Below, piece after piece: positions 9,251 through 18,242 of a DNA stretch of 64,000 bases (positions within the stretch are counted from its first letter, which is position 1; every line of letters begins with the position of its first letter). A model generated the notes under the pieces. That model was given only the letters and a program-made list of their open reading frames with translations. It was not told the DNA's origin and did no database searches. Origin of the DNA: Paenibacillus aquistagni (GTDB lineage: Bacteria; Bacillota; Bacilli; Paenibacillales; Paenibacillaceae); assembly GCF_900177815.1 (NCBI RefSeq), contig NZ_FXAZ01000002.1:310001-374000 (forward strand). The letters run 5' to 3'. A program made the position numbers and the translations under genes.

Positions 9251-9387
9251 CGTCTTAAGCCCCTCTCTAATAAGAAAACCTCTCGCGAGGCCAATCAGGA
9301 TAAGCGGTCTCATGTAGAAGTTGGTTTATATCCTAAAAAGATGGATGAAATTCATGACTAACGTCATGCTGTATCGCATATGCAAAA

Positions 9388-9419
9388 AGAGAATAGCTGA
9401 ATATATTCAGCTATTCTCT
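9388..9419 (-). terminator. Intrinsic terminator of tyrS
   Basis: A perfect 32-base palindrome (AGAGAATAGCTGAAT paired with its complement) followed on the minus strand by TTTTTG, 10 bases after the tyrS stop. It separates tyrS from the downstream tyramine operon. Confidence 0.9.
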
Positions 9420-9428
9420 GTGCAGCCA

Positions 9429-10691
9429 TTACCCTAATTTGACTAGGCTGTAGCTCTTCTTCCCTTTGCGAACGATCATGAATCTTCCATCAAAGGAGTT
9501 GTCCACCGTTACATCCATATTAACATCCGTTACTTTCTCCCCATTCAAGGTAATCGCACCATTTGTGATGTCCTCGCGTGCTTGACGCTTGGATGGTTCA
9601 ATACCCAGATCAACGAGCCAGTCAATAATGTTCTTGGTCTCAGAAGATGCATGGAATGTCGGCATATCCTTGAATCCTTGCTCGATCTCATCTGCCGTCA
9701 GGGCTTTGATATCGCCGCTGAACAAGGCTGCGGAGATCTTCTTCGCTTGTTCCAATGCTTCCTCGCTGTGCACAAATTTCGTCATTTCTTCAGCAAGCAC
9801 ACGCTGCGCTTCACGCTTGTGAGGTTCCGTTTGCACCTTCACTTCAAGCTCATCGATTTGCTCTTTCGACAAGAAGGTGAAGAATTTCAAGTATTTGATA
9901 ACATCACGGTCATCTTGGTTTGCCCAGAATTGGAAGAACTCAAATGGCGTTGTTTTGTTCGGATCGAGCCAGATCGCGCCGCCTGCTGTCTTACCGAACT
10001 TCGTTCCGTCTGCTTTCAACATCAATGGGATCGTCAATCCAAATGCCTTCGCTTCAGGTCCTTCTTTCTTGCGGATCAAGTCAAGACCGCTTGTAATGTT
10101 CCCCCATTGGTCTGCACCGCCGATTTGGAGCTGCACATCCTCGTTTTTAAACAAGTGATGGAAGTCCATCGACTGAAGAATTTGGTACGAGAACTCCGTG
10201 AAGGAGATACCCGAGTCAAGGCGACTAGCGACAATATCCTTTGCCAGCATCGTATTGACGCTGAAGTTCTTCCCAAAGTCACGAAGGAAGTCAAGAATAG
10301 TCAGGTCATGCGTCCAATCGTAGTTGTTTACCATGCGCAGGCCAGTATCGCCTTCGTTCAAGAACAATTTTTTCATTTGTGCAGTAAGAGCATCAACGTT
10401 CTTTTGCACTTGTTCCATTGTTTGAAGCGAACGCTCTGATGTGCGTCCACTTGGATCGCCGATCGTTCCTGTTGCTCCACCGATCAGAATAACTGGGCGG
10501 TGTCCTGCAAGCTGGAATCGTTTCAACATCATAAACGGAATAAGATGTCCTATATGCATGCTGTCACCCGTAGGGTCAACACCACAGTACAGCGAAATCG
10601 ACTTCTCGGTTGTCAGCTTGCGCAAACCTTCTGCATCTGTCTGCTGGTTAATGGCTCCGCGCCATTCTAATTCATCGATAATGTTCATCAT
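9429..10691 (-). CDS. tyrS: Tyrosyl-tRNA synthetase
   Basis: The 420-residue class I synthetase shows the HIGH-type motif HIGHLIPF, the tyrosine-binding QILQSMDF region, QIGGADQWGNI, the KMSKS-equivalent KFGKT, and a C-terminal S4 RNA-binding domain (PSKRQAREDITNGAITLNGEKV). It charges tRNA-Tyr. Start at 10691 or the adjacent ATG at 10688; AAGGAG lies about 10 nt upstream. A tyrosine-specific T-box leader precedes it. Tyramine clusters of lactic acid bacteria also start with tyrS, so this copy may be the cluster-linked synthetase, possibly not the only one in the genome. Confidence 0.97.
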   Translation of the reverse strand: MMNIIDELEWRGAINQQTDAEGLRKLTTEKSISLYCGVDPTGDSMHIGHLIPFMMLKRFQLAGHRPVILIGGATGTIGDPSGRTSERSLQTMEQVQKNVDALTAQMKKLFLNEGDTGLRMVNNYDWTHDLTILDFLRDFGKNFSVNTMLAKDIVASRLDSGISFTEFSYQILQSMDFHHLFKNEDVQLQIGGADQWGNITSGLDLIRKKEGPEAKAFGLTIPLMLKADGTKFGKTAGGAIWLDPNKTTPFEFFQFWANQDDRDVIKYLKFFTFLSKEQIDELEVKVQTEPHKREAQRVLAEEMTKFVHSEEALEQAKKISAALFSGDIKALTADEIEQGFKDMPTFHASSETKNIIDWLVDLGIEPSKRQAREDITNGAITLNGEKVTDVNMDVTVDNSFDGRFMIVRKGKKSYSLVKLG

Positions 10692-10763
10692 GATATTTCA
10701 GCTCCTTGGTGTGTATTTTGTATGGTTAAAAAAGTCTAAGTAAACTTGTTCTAAAAAACAAAA

Positions 10764-11024
10764 AAATCGTCTCCTTGTCTATTCTAGACATAGGGACGAT
10801 TGATTAACCGTGTTACCACCCACATTGCATCAATAGTGCTGCAGCCACTATTGATACCACTCTCAGCAATGATATCGATTGCCAGTCCGCTTAGCGTTAC
10901 CTAAGAACCTCCAGAGTGTAATTCGCAATGTTGTGTGTACCAGGTCGCATCAACCCCTGGCTTTCTGAACACAGTGACAATATCGCTACTTCGCTCTTTC
11001 ATCGTGTTATCCAATATTAGATTA
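10764..11024 (-). ncRNA. Tyrosine T-box riboswitch leader of tyrS
   Basis: On the minus strand the leader contains the T-box core GGTGGTAACACGG (within 10808-10823), which can pair with uncharged tRNA-Tyr acceptor ends, followed by the terminator ATCGTC...GACGAT with a T run (10764-10800). The specifier region reads GAATTACACTC, with TAC (10918-10920), a tyrosine codon, in the specifier position. A stem I AGTA-type bulge (GCGAAGTAGCG) is also present. Transcription should read through when tyrosine is scarce. Confidence 0.93.
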
Positions 11025-11030
11025 ATGACA

Positions 11031-11059
11031 ATCATAGTGCGAATAAAAGCGTTTGTCAA
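11031..11059 (-). promoter_or_regulatory. Sigma-A promoter of the tyrS T-box leader
   Basis: TTGACA (11054-11059) and TATGAT (11031-11036) on the minus strand are separated by exactly 17 bases. The predicted transcript start is near 11024. Confidence 0.85.
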
Positions 11060-11149
11060 CTACCAGTTTTATCTAATTTCACTTTTTTTCATTCTTGTGC
11101 TTGAAGCCGGGGATCTCGGAAGACCCCCGATGGTTACTTATGTTTGCCT

Positions 11150-11791
11150 TTATGAAAGTGCAATATACAAGGCTTTTTCCGCCTTTTTATATTCAAAAGA
11201 ATGCTCGGCAGCCATACGCAATAATTGCAGAGGAACCATTACTCTTCCCTCGTATTGTATAATCGGGGTGTGAAGCAGAACTTCCTCTCCAGCTTTTGTC
11301 ATGCGCTTGCTCCCCTGCTTCACAGGAACCCCTAGCTGCCCCTCATGCCCCTCAATAAATACTTTTCCATCTATCACCTTGTATGACACCTTCAAGATCT
11401 GCAGCATCTCAGTTAGCGGCAGCATGAGCTGACCATCATAAAGAACTGCTGAGCTTTTCAATGCTATTTTTTCTTTATCCACATATAACCCAATTGCAAT
11501 TGGAGCAGGCTTTATAACCTTCACTTTCTCCGACTTCTTCGAATTGGCTTTTGCTCCAACATTATTGTTACTTGACGAGGAAGAAGCGCTAGAAGAATTA
11601 GTCGAGGATTTACCATTATGATAATGATATTCCCCATATTCTAGTCCCCATTTTTCGCAATTCGTCCTACAAGTATGACCCCCATTCGCATCTGTACGTC
11701 CAGGATGCGCTTGACTCGCCGGCATACCGCTTATAAATAACGCAAAACTCAAACTTACACCAGTCAAAGTACTCAACCACTTCTTAATCAC
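11150..11791 (-). CDS. Secreted YHYH-domain protein with copper amine oxidase-like stalk domain
   Basis: A signal peptide (VIKKWLSTLTGVSLSFALF, cleavage near ASQA-HP) is followed at once by a YHYH domain (HPGRTDANGGHTC, CEKWGLEYGEYHYHNG), a serine-rich linker, and a C-terminal copper amine oxidase N-terminal-like (stalk) domain (SAVLYDGQLMLPLTEMLQILKVSY ... EGRVMVPLQLLRMAAEHSFEY). The stalk domain is common in Paenibacillus exported proteins. Function is unknown; the YHYH part may bind metal through its His and Cys residues. Start GTG at 11791 is chosen because GGAG lies 9 nt upstream; a GTG at 11800 overlaps that site. Confidence 0.75.
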   Translation of the reverse strand: MIKKWLSTLTGVSLSFALFISGMPASQAHPGRTDANGGHTCRTNCEKWGLEYGEYHYHNGKSSTNSSSASSSSSNNNVGAKANSKKSEKVKVIKPAPIAIGLYVDKEKIALKSSAVLYDGQLMLPLTEMLQILKVSYKVIDGKVFIEGHEGQLGVPVKQGSKRMTKAGEEVLLHTPIIQYEGRVMVPLQLLRMAAEHSFEYKKAEKALYIALS

Positions 11792-11920
11792 TAATTTCAC
11801 TCCAATTCCATATGTTGTTATCTATATATATTGGAGGATTGTCCCAGAAATAGCTACTAAAAGTTTCACATTTTCGCATCCGAAACAAAGTGTTCAAATT
11901 TGACTTGGCATTCTATATTG

Positions 11921-12202
11921 ATGCCTGTAAGCAACAGCTCAAAGTCCGGGACACCAAGCGTGCAAGCAGCACATGAAAACATGGTCTTATCCAAAACAAT
12001 CACGCTAGAGCAGCTTGGCAATCCTGATACGGAAGCTGCCCTTCTCCACCGCACCTTCCCTTCAGGCAAATACCAGGCTGAAGGAATCTATGTTGCACCT
12101 AATGAGACGATCACTCTCACGCTGAGCAGTACTGATGCTGCTAAGCTTCCTCGTGCAGCTATTATCAATCAACCAGCTCCAGCTTCCGCTGCTCACAGCT
12201 GA
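11921..12202 (+). pseudogene. Fragment resembling the start of an M60/enhancin-like peptidase
   Basis: The frame reads ENMVLSKTITLEQLGNPDTE then ALLHRTFPSGKYQAEGIYVAP and NETITLTLSS. The pattern 'LLHRTFPSG-YQ-GIYVAP-ETITL' recalls the N-terminal part of M60-like (enhancin) metallopeptidases, which occur in insect-associated Paenibacillus. No zinc motif HExxH is present, the frame stops at 12202, and no convincing continuation was found in the other frames. I regard it as a relic; the family call is tentative. The rest of 11815-12310 shows no other gene. Confidence 0.35.
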
Positions 12203-12309
12203 GATCTGGTATAACCGAGACAGCAACAACTCTATTCCACCCATGTTAGAGCAGCTGCACCGCATTCTTTTACCCCAATCTAAGCTTATAACCGTTCCAA
12301 GCCAACAAA

Positions 12310-12356
12310 AAGGCCGCTGTATGAATCGGAATTCATCCGATACATACAGCGGCCTT
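12310..12356 (-). terminator. Intrinsic terminator after ndoA
   Basis: AAGGCCGCTGTATG and its complement form a 14-bp stem, followed on the minus strand by TTTTTG, ten bases beyond the ndoA stop. Confidence 0.9.
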
Positions 12357-12366
12357 AAGCATCAAA

Positions 12367-12717
12367 TTAGAAATCGATTAAACCAATACTTATCTGTATG
12401 GCATCATCAACCTTGCGCATCGTCTCTTCATCCAGGTGCGTAATCTTGTCAGTCAGACGCTGCTTATCAATCGTACGAATCTGCTCAAGCAAAATGACAG
12501 AGTCACGATCAAAGCCGTGCGTAGCGGCTTCAATCTCCACATGGGTTGGTAGCTTCGCCTTCTGAATCTGGGCGGTAATAGCCGCCACAATTACGGTTGG
12601 GCTAAAGCGATTCCCAATATCATTTTGGATAACGAGGACGGGACGCACCCCTCCTTGCTCCGAGCCTACCACGGGTGACAAATCGGCAAAAAATACGTCG
12701 CCGCGCTTTACGATCAA
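12367..12717 (-). CDS. ndoA: Endoribonuclease toxin EndoA (MazF family)
   Basis: The 116-residue protein is a full-length MazF homologue: [20 protein letters not shown] then [23 protein letters not shown], and the C-terminal RTIDKQRL helix. It cleaves single-stranded mRNA at short motifs (UACAU in B. subtilis EndoA) and is held inactive by the upstream antitoxin. The genes alr, ndoAI, ndoA follow each other as in Bacillus. Three bases separate it from ndoAI. Confidence 0.95.
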   Translation of the reverse strand: MIVKRGDVFFADLSPVVGSEQGGVRPVLVIQNDIGNRFSPTVIVAAITAQIQKAKLPTHVEIEAATHGFDRDSVILLEQIRTIDKQRLTDKITHLDEETMRKVDDAIQISIGLIDF

Positions 12718-12720
12718 TGT

Positions 12721-13020
12721 TTACACCCCACTAACCATTCGGCCTAGAGTGCCGTCAGCATCTTCTTCTGCATAGAACGCCTCAGATGCCATCGTCAAAT
12801 TAATTTTTGCCATCTCCATGTATCCTCTTTGCATGGATTCACGAATGTGGCGCTTTTTCCGCTCGCTAAGATATAGTTTCATCGCTTGGCGGATGAATTC
12901 ACTGCGATTGGAATTCTCGCTCGCGACGATGCCGTCCACTTCCTTCAGCAGTTGGTCGGGCAAGCTGATCATAATCCTTTTGGTGTTATGAATATTGGCC
13001 ACCTGTCCTCGCACCCCCAA
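12721..13020 (-). CDS. ndoAI: Antitoxin EndoAI (ribbon-helix-helix, CopG type)
   Basis: NTKRIMISLPDQLLKEVDGI and NSNRSEFIRQAMKLYLSERK are the strand and helices of a ribbon-helix-helix DNA-binding domain; the C-terminal GYMEMAKINLTMASEAFYAEE is the EndoA-binding tail conserved in EndoAI. It neutralises EndoA and probably autorepresses. The start is uncertain: TTG at 13020, GTG at 13014 or GTG at 13002 are all in frame, the last with GAGGA close upstream. The true protein is likely 93-99 residues. Confidence 0.93.
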   Translation of the reverse strand: MGVRGQVANIHNTKRIMISLPDQLLKEVDGIVASENSNRSEFIRQAMKLYLSERKKRHIRESMQRGYMEMAKINLTMASEAFYAEEDADGTLGRMVSGV

Positions 13021-13260
13021 AACCTTTACTCCTTAATACCATTATGTCGATTGCATAGTAAATTTATACAAAACAATATATATGCCCTATGCAGATGATG
13101 TATGTTGATCTCTTCTCCATATCATCTTCCATGCATCTGCATCTACTACGGACACTACTGTATTCGTGATAGGGATTTCGAATTCCTCTATTATCAGCAA
13201 AAGATTTTGACTCCAAAAAAAGGCAATCATGACCATCGTCTCTTTGGAGCAGCTTTTACT

Positions 13261-14469
13261 TTACGTTAGAAGTGGATTATGAATGGCTCGGAGGTGTCCT
13301 GATTCCACATACACGCGTGGTACACGATGCGCCAACATGCAAGCAACCTCATAATGAATCGTTCCCATATAATCAGCAAGTTCTGCCAACTCTATACGTT
13401 GATCACCTTGCTCGCCAACAAGGATCACTTCTTCGCCCGTGCCAATCTCCTGCGCCAATTCACCAAGCGGAGCTAGCGAGACCATGCATTGATCCATGCA
13501 GATCGTCCCTACAACCGGTAGTCGCGTGCCACGTATAAGCACCTCAACCTTACCGCCTAGCAAGCGGGAATAGCCATCCGCATAGCCTACTGGAAGAGTA
13601 GCAATCCATTCATCTTGACTCGTTCTATACTTAGCTCCATAGCTAACCGCCTCGTGAGCGCTCATCTGCTTCACATGAACAACTTGGGTCTTCCAAGTCA
13701 ATACTGGCGCAAGCTTAATCCGTTCATGATCCACTGCAGAAGAGGGATAGAGTCCATATAAGCTGACGCCTACACGCACCATGCCGTGATTAACATTCGG
13801 CAGGTCAATCGCTGCTGCGCTATTGCTTGCATGAACGATCTCTGGAAGCAAGTGATGGTCCATCAAGGCCTGAATCGCCTTCTCAAAGCGATCATGCTGA
13901 ACTTTCGTATAAGACTTGTCATCTTCATCCGCACATGCGAAGTGGGTAAATACCCCCTCCACGTGAACGCCCTGAATCGCACGCAGCCGAGCGACATAAG
14001 CGGTGAGCTCTTCTGCAGAACGCAATCCGAGTCGTCCCATACCGGAATCCATCTTAACATGGACCTTCAACTGCCGTCCACCGTTCTCCGCACACAAATG
14101 ATTTCCAGCCTCTTCTAGCTTCTCAAGCACCTCAGAAGTAAACACATTCAAGGTAATGTTATGGAAATACGCCGACGGAATGCCTTCCGGCGGCGTATAG
14201 CCTAGTACTAAAATAGGGATGGAGATGCCTGCTTGCCGCAGTTGAATCGCTTCGTCAAGAAAAGCTACATTTAGATAATCCACACCCTCCTCTTCGGCAA
14301 TTCTTGCCACCTCAATCGCCCCGTGGCCGTATGCATTCGCTTTTAAGCATACACTTAGTTTTGTAGCCTCCGACAAGGTTGATCTAAATGCTTGTATATT
14401 GTGACGAAGCGCAGATACGTTCAGCTCTGCACACGTCGGACGATAGTAAGTCCCGTTGTCCTTCATCAT
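13261..14469 (-). CDS. alr: Alanine racemase
   Basis: A 402-residue fold III PLP enzyme with the cofactor lysine in LSVCLKANAYGHGAIEVA, phosphate-contacting HASNSAA, MVRVGVSLYGLYP, and the second catalytic tyrosine in VSYGAKYRTSQDEW. It interconverts L- and D-alanine for peptidoglycan. ATG at 14469 is preferred because GAGGAG lies 7 nt upstream; an earlier in-frame start at 14484 has no ribosome site. Followed by ndoAI-ndoA after about 240 bases without a gene (13021-13260) in which I see no clear element. Confidence 0.96.
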   Translation of the reverse strand: MMKDNGTYYRPTCAELNVSALRHNIQAFRSTLSEATKLSVCLKANAYGHGAIEVARIAEEEGVDYLNVAFLDEAIQLRQAGISIPILVLGYTPPEGIPSAYFHNITLNVFTSEVLEKLEEAGNHLCAENGGRQLKVHVKMDSGMGRLGLRSAEELTAYVARLRAIQGVHVEGVFTHFACADEDDKSYTKVQHDRFEKAIQALMDHHLLPEIVHASNSAAAIDLPNVNHGMVRVGVSLYGLYPSSAVDHERIKLAPVLTWKTQVVHVKQMSAHEAVSYGAKYRTSQDEWIATLPVGYADGYSRLLGGKVEVLIRGTRLPVVGTICMDQCMVSLAPLGELAQEIGTGEEVILVGEQGDQRIELAELADYMGTIHYEVACMLAHRVPRVYVESGHLRAIHNPLLT

Positions 14470-14592
14470 CTCCGCACTCCTCATTTCCGTTCATTGCATT
14501 AACATTCCTATGGTAAACCCCATCACTAGGACTGTCAACGAACAAGGGAGATATTGGAGCGCGGAGACGCTGTTATTTTGTACCTGAATCCA

Positions 14593-15840
14593 TTATTTGC
14601 CTGGCTGATCCACCATAGATTGTGCAATCTTCACCATCTCTTCTGTAGGGAGATCCGCGCTTGCAATCTGGTATTTGATTCCTTCATCCATCCAAGTCAG
14701 CGTCTTCTGGGTCTCGCCAGTGAGGACGCCTGCTGTAAATCCGAGATCAATATACTCGCCTGGCACTACGCCTACTTCCATATCCTTCTGATGGCTTTCC
14801 ATAATCGTGTAATTGTATGTTCCTGTATAACGCAGCATCACGGCATGATTGTCGCTATTGACTTCCTGCTCATCCTTCAAGCTGACGCCCTCTGGATCGT
14901 AAGACGGCTTAATAATGCCGAATGGCCCTGCTGAGCTTCCAAGATCGTCAGTAACGGCTTCTTGAGTCGCTTCCTCATCTTGACCAGGAGCAAGCTCATC
15001 TCCCACAGTCGGCTCTGTTGTGGATTCATCTGTTGGCTCCGTGCTGGTGGCAGCATCCGGCTCTCCCTGAGTATCCTTCGACCCTTTGTCATTGTCCTTC
15101 TTATCGTTGTCTTCACTATCCTGCTCTTCCTTCGAAGGCGTCTTTGACTTCTCATCCTTCACAGCCTCATCCGCATCCTCTTGAAGCGGTGTCGGATCAA
15201 TATTAGCGCTCGCTGTCATATTCGCCTGCATGTCGAAGGCATCCTTGTCAAACTTCTTATTGAACTCAAATTGAGTAAATTTCATTTCGACGACAACACG
15301 CGCTTCAGAATCTGTCACCTGAACTTGCTGCGGCTTATAATCCCCCTTGTCCAGCCAGATCTTCTGCTTCACAAGCGCATCCGTCTGGTAGTTCGCTGCA
15401 ACCTCAAATACATAGCTGTCGCCTTCGGTCAGGAACTGACGGCTATTGTCCTGCAGAATACTGTGGATAAGTGTTTGGTATAAGTACACTTGACCTTGGT
15501 TGTCCGGCCAATCACTTTGGAAGCGGAAGCTCTTCTTCAGGCTTGGCGTGAGGACGAATACCCCTTCATCATTGCGGAGCACAATTTGCTTAATGTCTTT
15601 CTTGGTGTTCGTCAGCTGAATGCGATAGTAGCTTGGGTCCTGGTATCGAACCTCTACCTGATACTCCAGCGGCTGCTGTCCGGAGTACAGGGTCATCGTG
15701 CCTATGCCTTCATAACTTTGCAGCTTGCTCATCTTGTGGTCCAAATCCTTGACCACTGCTGATGCATCCTTCTGGCCGCAAGCGGCTAATAGAAGCATCA
15801 CACTCATCATCATGGCTAGTACCCATGTGATCCGTCGCAT
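14593..15840 (-). CDS. ydcC: GerS/YdcC-like lipoprotein (LolA-type fold)
   Basis: A 415-residue lipoprotein with a lipobox LLLAAC-GQ near residue 20. The N-terminal half (VVKDLDHKMSKLQSYEGIGTM, PSYYRIQLTNTKKDIKQIVL) resembles the outer-membrane lipoprotein-sorting/LolA-like fold of B. subtilis YdcC and C. difficile GerS. A highly acidic D/E/T/S linker (roughly residues 235-320) separates it from a C-terminal domain. Its position directly before alr matches ydcC-alr in Bacillus; GerS is likewise encoded beside an alanine racemase and acts in spore cortex degradation. Start 15840 follows AGAGGGG; the frame extends to 15924 without a ribosome site. The 15841-16105 interval has no visible gene. 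Confidence 0.75.
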   Translation of the reverse strand: MRRITWVLAMMMSVMLLLAACGQKDASAVVKDLDHKMSKLQSYEGIGTMTLYSGQQPLEYQVEVRYQDPSYYRIQLTNTKKDIKQIVLRNDEGVFVLTPSLKKSFRFQSDWPDNQGQVYLYQTLIHSILQDNSRQFLTEGDSYVFEVAANYQTDALVKQKIWLDKGDYKPQQVQVTDSEARVVVEMKFTQFEFNKKFDKDAFDMQANMTASANIDPTPLQEDADEAVKDEKSKTPSKEEQDSEDNDKKDNDKGSKDTQGEPDAATSTEPTDESTTEPTVGDELAPGQDEEATQEAVTDDLGSSAGPFGIIKPSYDPEGVSLKDEQEVNSDNHAVMLRYTGTYNYTIMESHQKDMEVGVVPGEYIDLGFTAGVLTGETQKTLTWMDEGIKYQIASADLPTEEMVKIAQSMVDQPGK

Positions 15841-16105
15841 GAGATCATCCCCTCTGACATTTGAATTCATCGCCTGATTATCGGCTTCATCACTGATAAC
15901 ATGTCTATGAGGGTACTTGGCCAAATATGCAGACTAGCCTGACAAGCGTGACAAGCAACTTTTTTACAGGGCCGCACCTGCAATTCATGGCTTAACAAGC
16001 GTGGTTGCATAAGCGAATAACGATAACCGCCTAATTAGCAATGAATGAAGGATTCATGACAAGTAAAAAGCGGGATAGGGTCTTGGCATATCGTGCTTGA
16101 TTCCA

Positions 16106-17293
16106 TCAATGTTCAATGATCTTCATCATATAGATTGCGGCTTCACCGACAGACTGTGTGGCATCCATAATGGAAAATCCGAGGTATCCTTCGCCTTGAA
16201 ACAGCTTTGAGGTAATGGAGCGATGAGGAGAATGCGCTTGAATAGTGCCGTTAAGAAGATTCATGGCACGAATCTGGTAGACCGAATAACGAAAATACAG
16301 CTGATCCCCGCATAAAAAGAGCGAATCCAAGGTAAGGCGGCTGTCATCGGCTTCATAGCGCTGCTTGATCACAAGCGTCTTGCGGTCCACCGCATAGATC
16401 CTGCCAGGCTCCGACCATACAAACCAGTTATCATCCGCTGTAAAATCAATAACCCCTGCGCCTTCATGGAGCACCCTTGTGGTCTTGGTTCGGTCATAAG
16501 GGTAATGTACAACCTGATAGATCGTATCCTCGCCACTGTCGCCCGTACGCTGATGCACAGACTCCAGTACAAGGATGCCGTCTGATACAGGCCGCTGCAT
16601 GATCATATGACGGCCTTCTTCATCTGCAGCTATCTCCTTTAGAGAGACTTCTGCAATCCACTTTATTTCCCTTAGAAGCGGCTCATATACAATAACAGAG
16701 CTAACGGTCTCGTGCCGATGGATATTTCTTTTGATCCATGTTATCCGCTCACCATCCGTACTTAAGGAAGGCGGCTCGTAACCTCCTGATACAGAACCGC
16801 TCTCAACAAGCAGAACTTTATTGGCTGCGAGTTGAAGCGACTTAATCTCCCAGTGGATTTCCCCATCAGGCAAAGGCTCGCGTTCCACCCAGTACAGCTC
16901 ATCCTTTACGCCAACAAGTGTGGAGATGCTGCGATGCTCAGGGGCTGTGTAGATCGTTTTTACGATATTTTCATGATGCTTGATCATCCCAATATAGCTG
17001 GACGCTGTCGTTCCTTCTATTAATTCATAAGCAAACACGGTCATGTCTTCATTAAGATAACTTGGTTCAACGGTGGAAGATAAAAAGCGATTGTCCTTGA
17101 TCACACGCTTGATGGGGTTAGAGAGGGAGAGCTTTTGGGAGATCGCATCAGACTCTACTTGAGGAGGCGGCTCGATGACAACGCGCTCAGGACTAAGCGT
17201 TCTGGGGTCTCTCATATCCGAAATAAAGTTGTACCCAGCAAGGACAACCATAATAAGCATGCAAATAGCTGCAATTCGATAGGCATTCTTCAA
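16106..17293 (-). CDS. Membrane-anchored protein with probable beta-propeller ectodomain, unknown function
   Basis: The protein starts with one membrane anchor (IAAICMLIMVVLAGYNFI) and continues as an extracytoplasmic domain rich in beta-strand repeats of the type 'TWIKRN', 'WFVWSEPGRIYAVDR' and 'DQLYFRYSVYQIRAM', suggestive of a beta-propeller of the TolB/WD sort. I do not recognise a named family. TTG at 17293 is the likely start since GGAGG lies 8 nt upstream; an upstream TTG at 17308 overlaps that site. It is divergent from the ECF sigma gene. Confidence 0.65.
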   Translation of the reverse strand: MKNAYRIAAICMLIMVVLAGYNFISDMRDPRTLSPERVVIEPPPQVESDAISQKLSLSNPIKRVIKDNRFLSSTVEPSYLNEDMTVFAYELIEGTTASSYIGMIKHHENIVKTIYTAPEHRSISTLVGVKDELYWVEREPLPDGEIHWEIKSLQLAANKVLLVESGSVSGGYEPPSLSTDGERITWIKRNIHRHETVSSVIVYEPLLREIKWIAEVSLKEIAADEEGRHMIMQRPVSDGILVLESVHQRTGDSGEDTIYQVVHYPYDRTKTTRVLHEGAGVIDFTADDNWFVWSEPGRIYAVDRKTLVIKQRYEADDSRLTLDSLFLCGDQLYFRYSVYQIRAMNLLNGTIQAHSPHRSITSKLFQGEGYLGFSIMDATQSVGEAAIYMMKIIEH

Positions 17294-17657
17294 AGCTTGT
17301 ACCTCCAATACATATCACGACTCATTTGCAAACTGGTCTATATAAAGCGCTTCTGCTCATATGGTCCAGCTATTATAAATGACGTTTGTCCAACCCAAGA
17401 AGTCGCACTCTGCAAAAAAATATACTTACGTAACAAATCCCCTTTATGTCAACCTATTATTTCATATAAAATGAATACAGAGGAAAATATTAGACAATAT
17501 TCTCCCCGCTTTCATATAATAGTGAATAGTGTTACATCTTACATAGCTCTATTCAGATCTCGTTCCACTCATAACGCCGTTCATGATGCTTGCATTTAGT
17601 TTAAGCGGTACCTGTCCTATTGTTTTCCCAATACGTTCTAGGAGGTAACTTCTTTGC

Positions 17658-18242
17658 ATGGCACTCAAAATGCTTGATTTGCAAGAGAACCATTATAAAT
17701 CGTTAAGCTCGGAACAACAAAAAGAGATTTACATAGAATTCTATAAAATGTTCTATGCTCCGATTCTATATATCGTCAAGGACCATTCTCTTACCGAGGA
17801 TATTATTCAGGAATCATTTTTGAAGGCTATAGATCGCATACCTAAAGTAGACAATGAGAATAAGCTAAAAGCATGGCTGAAGGTTGTGACCAAGAATACT
17901 GCAATAAATTTTTTGAGAAAAAATAAAAAAAATCGAAACCAAGTTGATCTTGATAGTGTTTTTATAAATGACAACGCTGATTTCGCAACGCCGCATGGCA
18001 CCATTGAACAGGAAATCGAGCTTAAGGCAATGGTGGAGACCATCGAGCAGTGCCTTCAGCAGCTGAAGCCTGAATACCGAGTGATGATCGAGCTTCGCTG
18101 GAAGAGAGACATGAGCTACTATGAGATTGCTGACGAGCTAAGCATATCGGAGCAAAAGGTCAAGTACACGCTGCACCGGGCACGAGAAGCTATCAAAAAA
18201 AGATTGGTAAAGGAATGGGGTGATCATCGTGAAAAAAGATGA
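17658..18242 (+). CDS. ECF-type RNA polymerase sigma factor
   Basis: A 194-residue sigma-70 family protein with region 2 (YKMFYAPILYIVKDHSLTED, IIQESFLKAIDRIPKVD, LKAWLKVVTKNTAINFLRK) and region 4 (LKPEYRVMIELRWKRDMSYY, EIADELSISEQKVKYTLHRA). It directs RNA polymerase to its own regulon. AGGAGGTAAC precedes ATG 17658. The next gene overlaps it by 14 bases and looks like its anti-sigma partner. In the 17309-17657 interval a TATAAAAT box near 17465 is the only promoter-like element noticed. Confidence 0.92.
   Translation: MALKMLDLQENHYKSLSSEQQKEIYIEFYKMFYAPILYIVKDHSLTEDIIQESFLKAIDRIPKVDNENKLKAWLKVVTKNTAINFLRKNKKNRNQVDLDSVFINDNADFATPHGTIEQEIELKAMVETIEQCLQQLKPEYRVMIELRWKRDMSYYEIADELSISEQKVKYTLHRAREAIKKRLVKEWGDHREKR

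Noticed and set aside
9582-10439. 285-codon open frame opposite tyrS
   Set aside because: Shadow of the tyrS coding strand; composition is not protein-like.
12135-12443. 102-codon plus-strand frame overlapping the ndoA terminator
   Set aside because: It crosses an intrinsic terminator and the 3' end of ndoA, and has no recognisable similarity.
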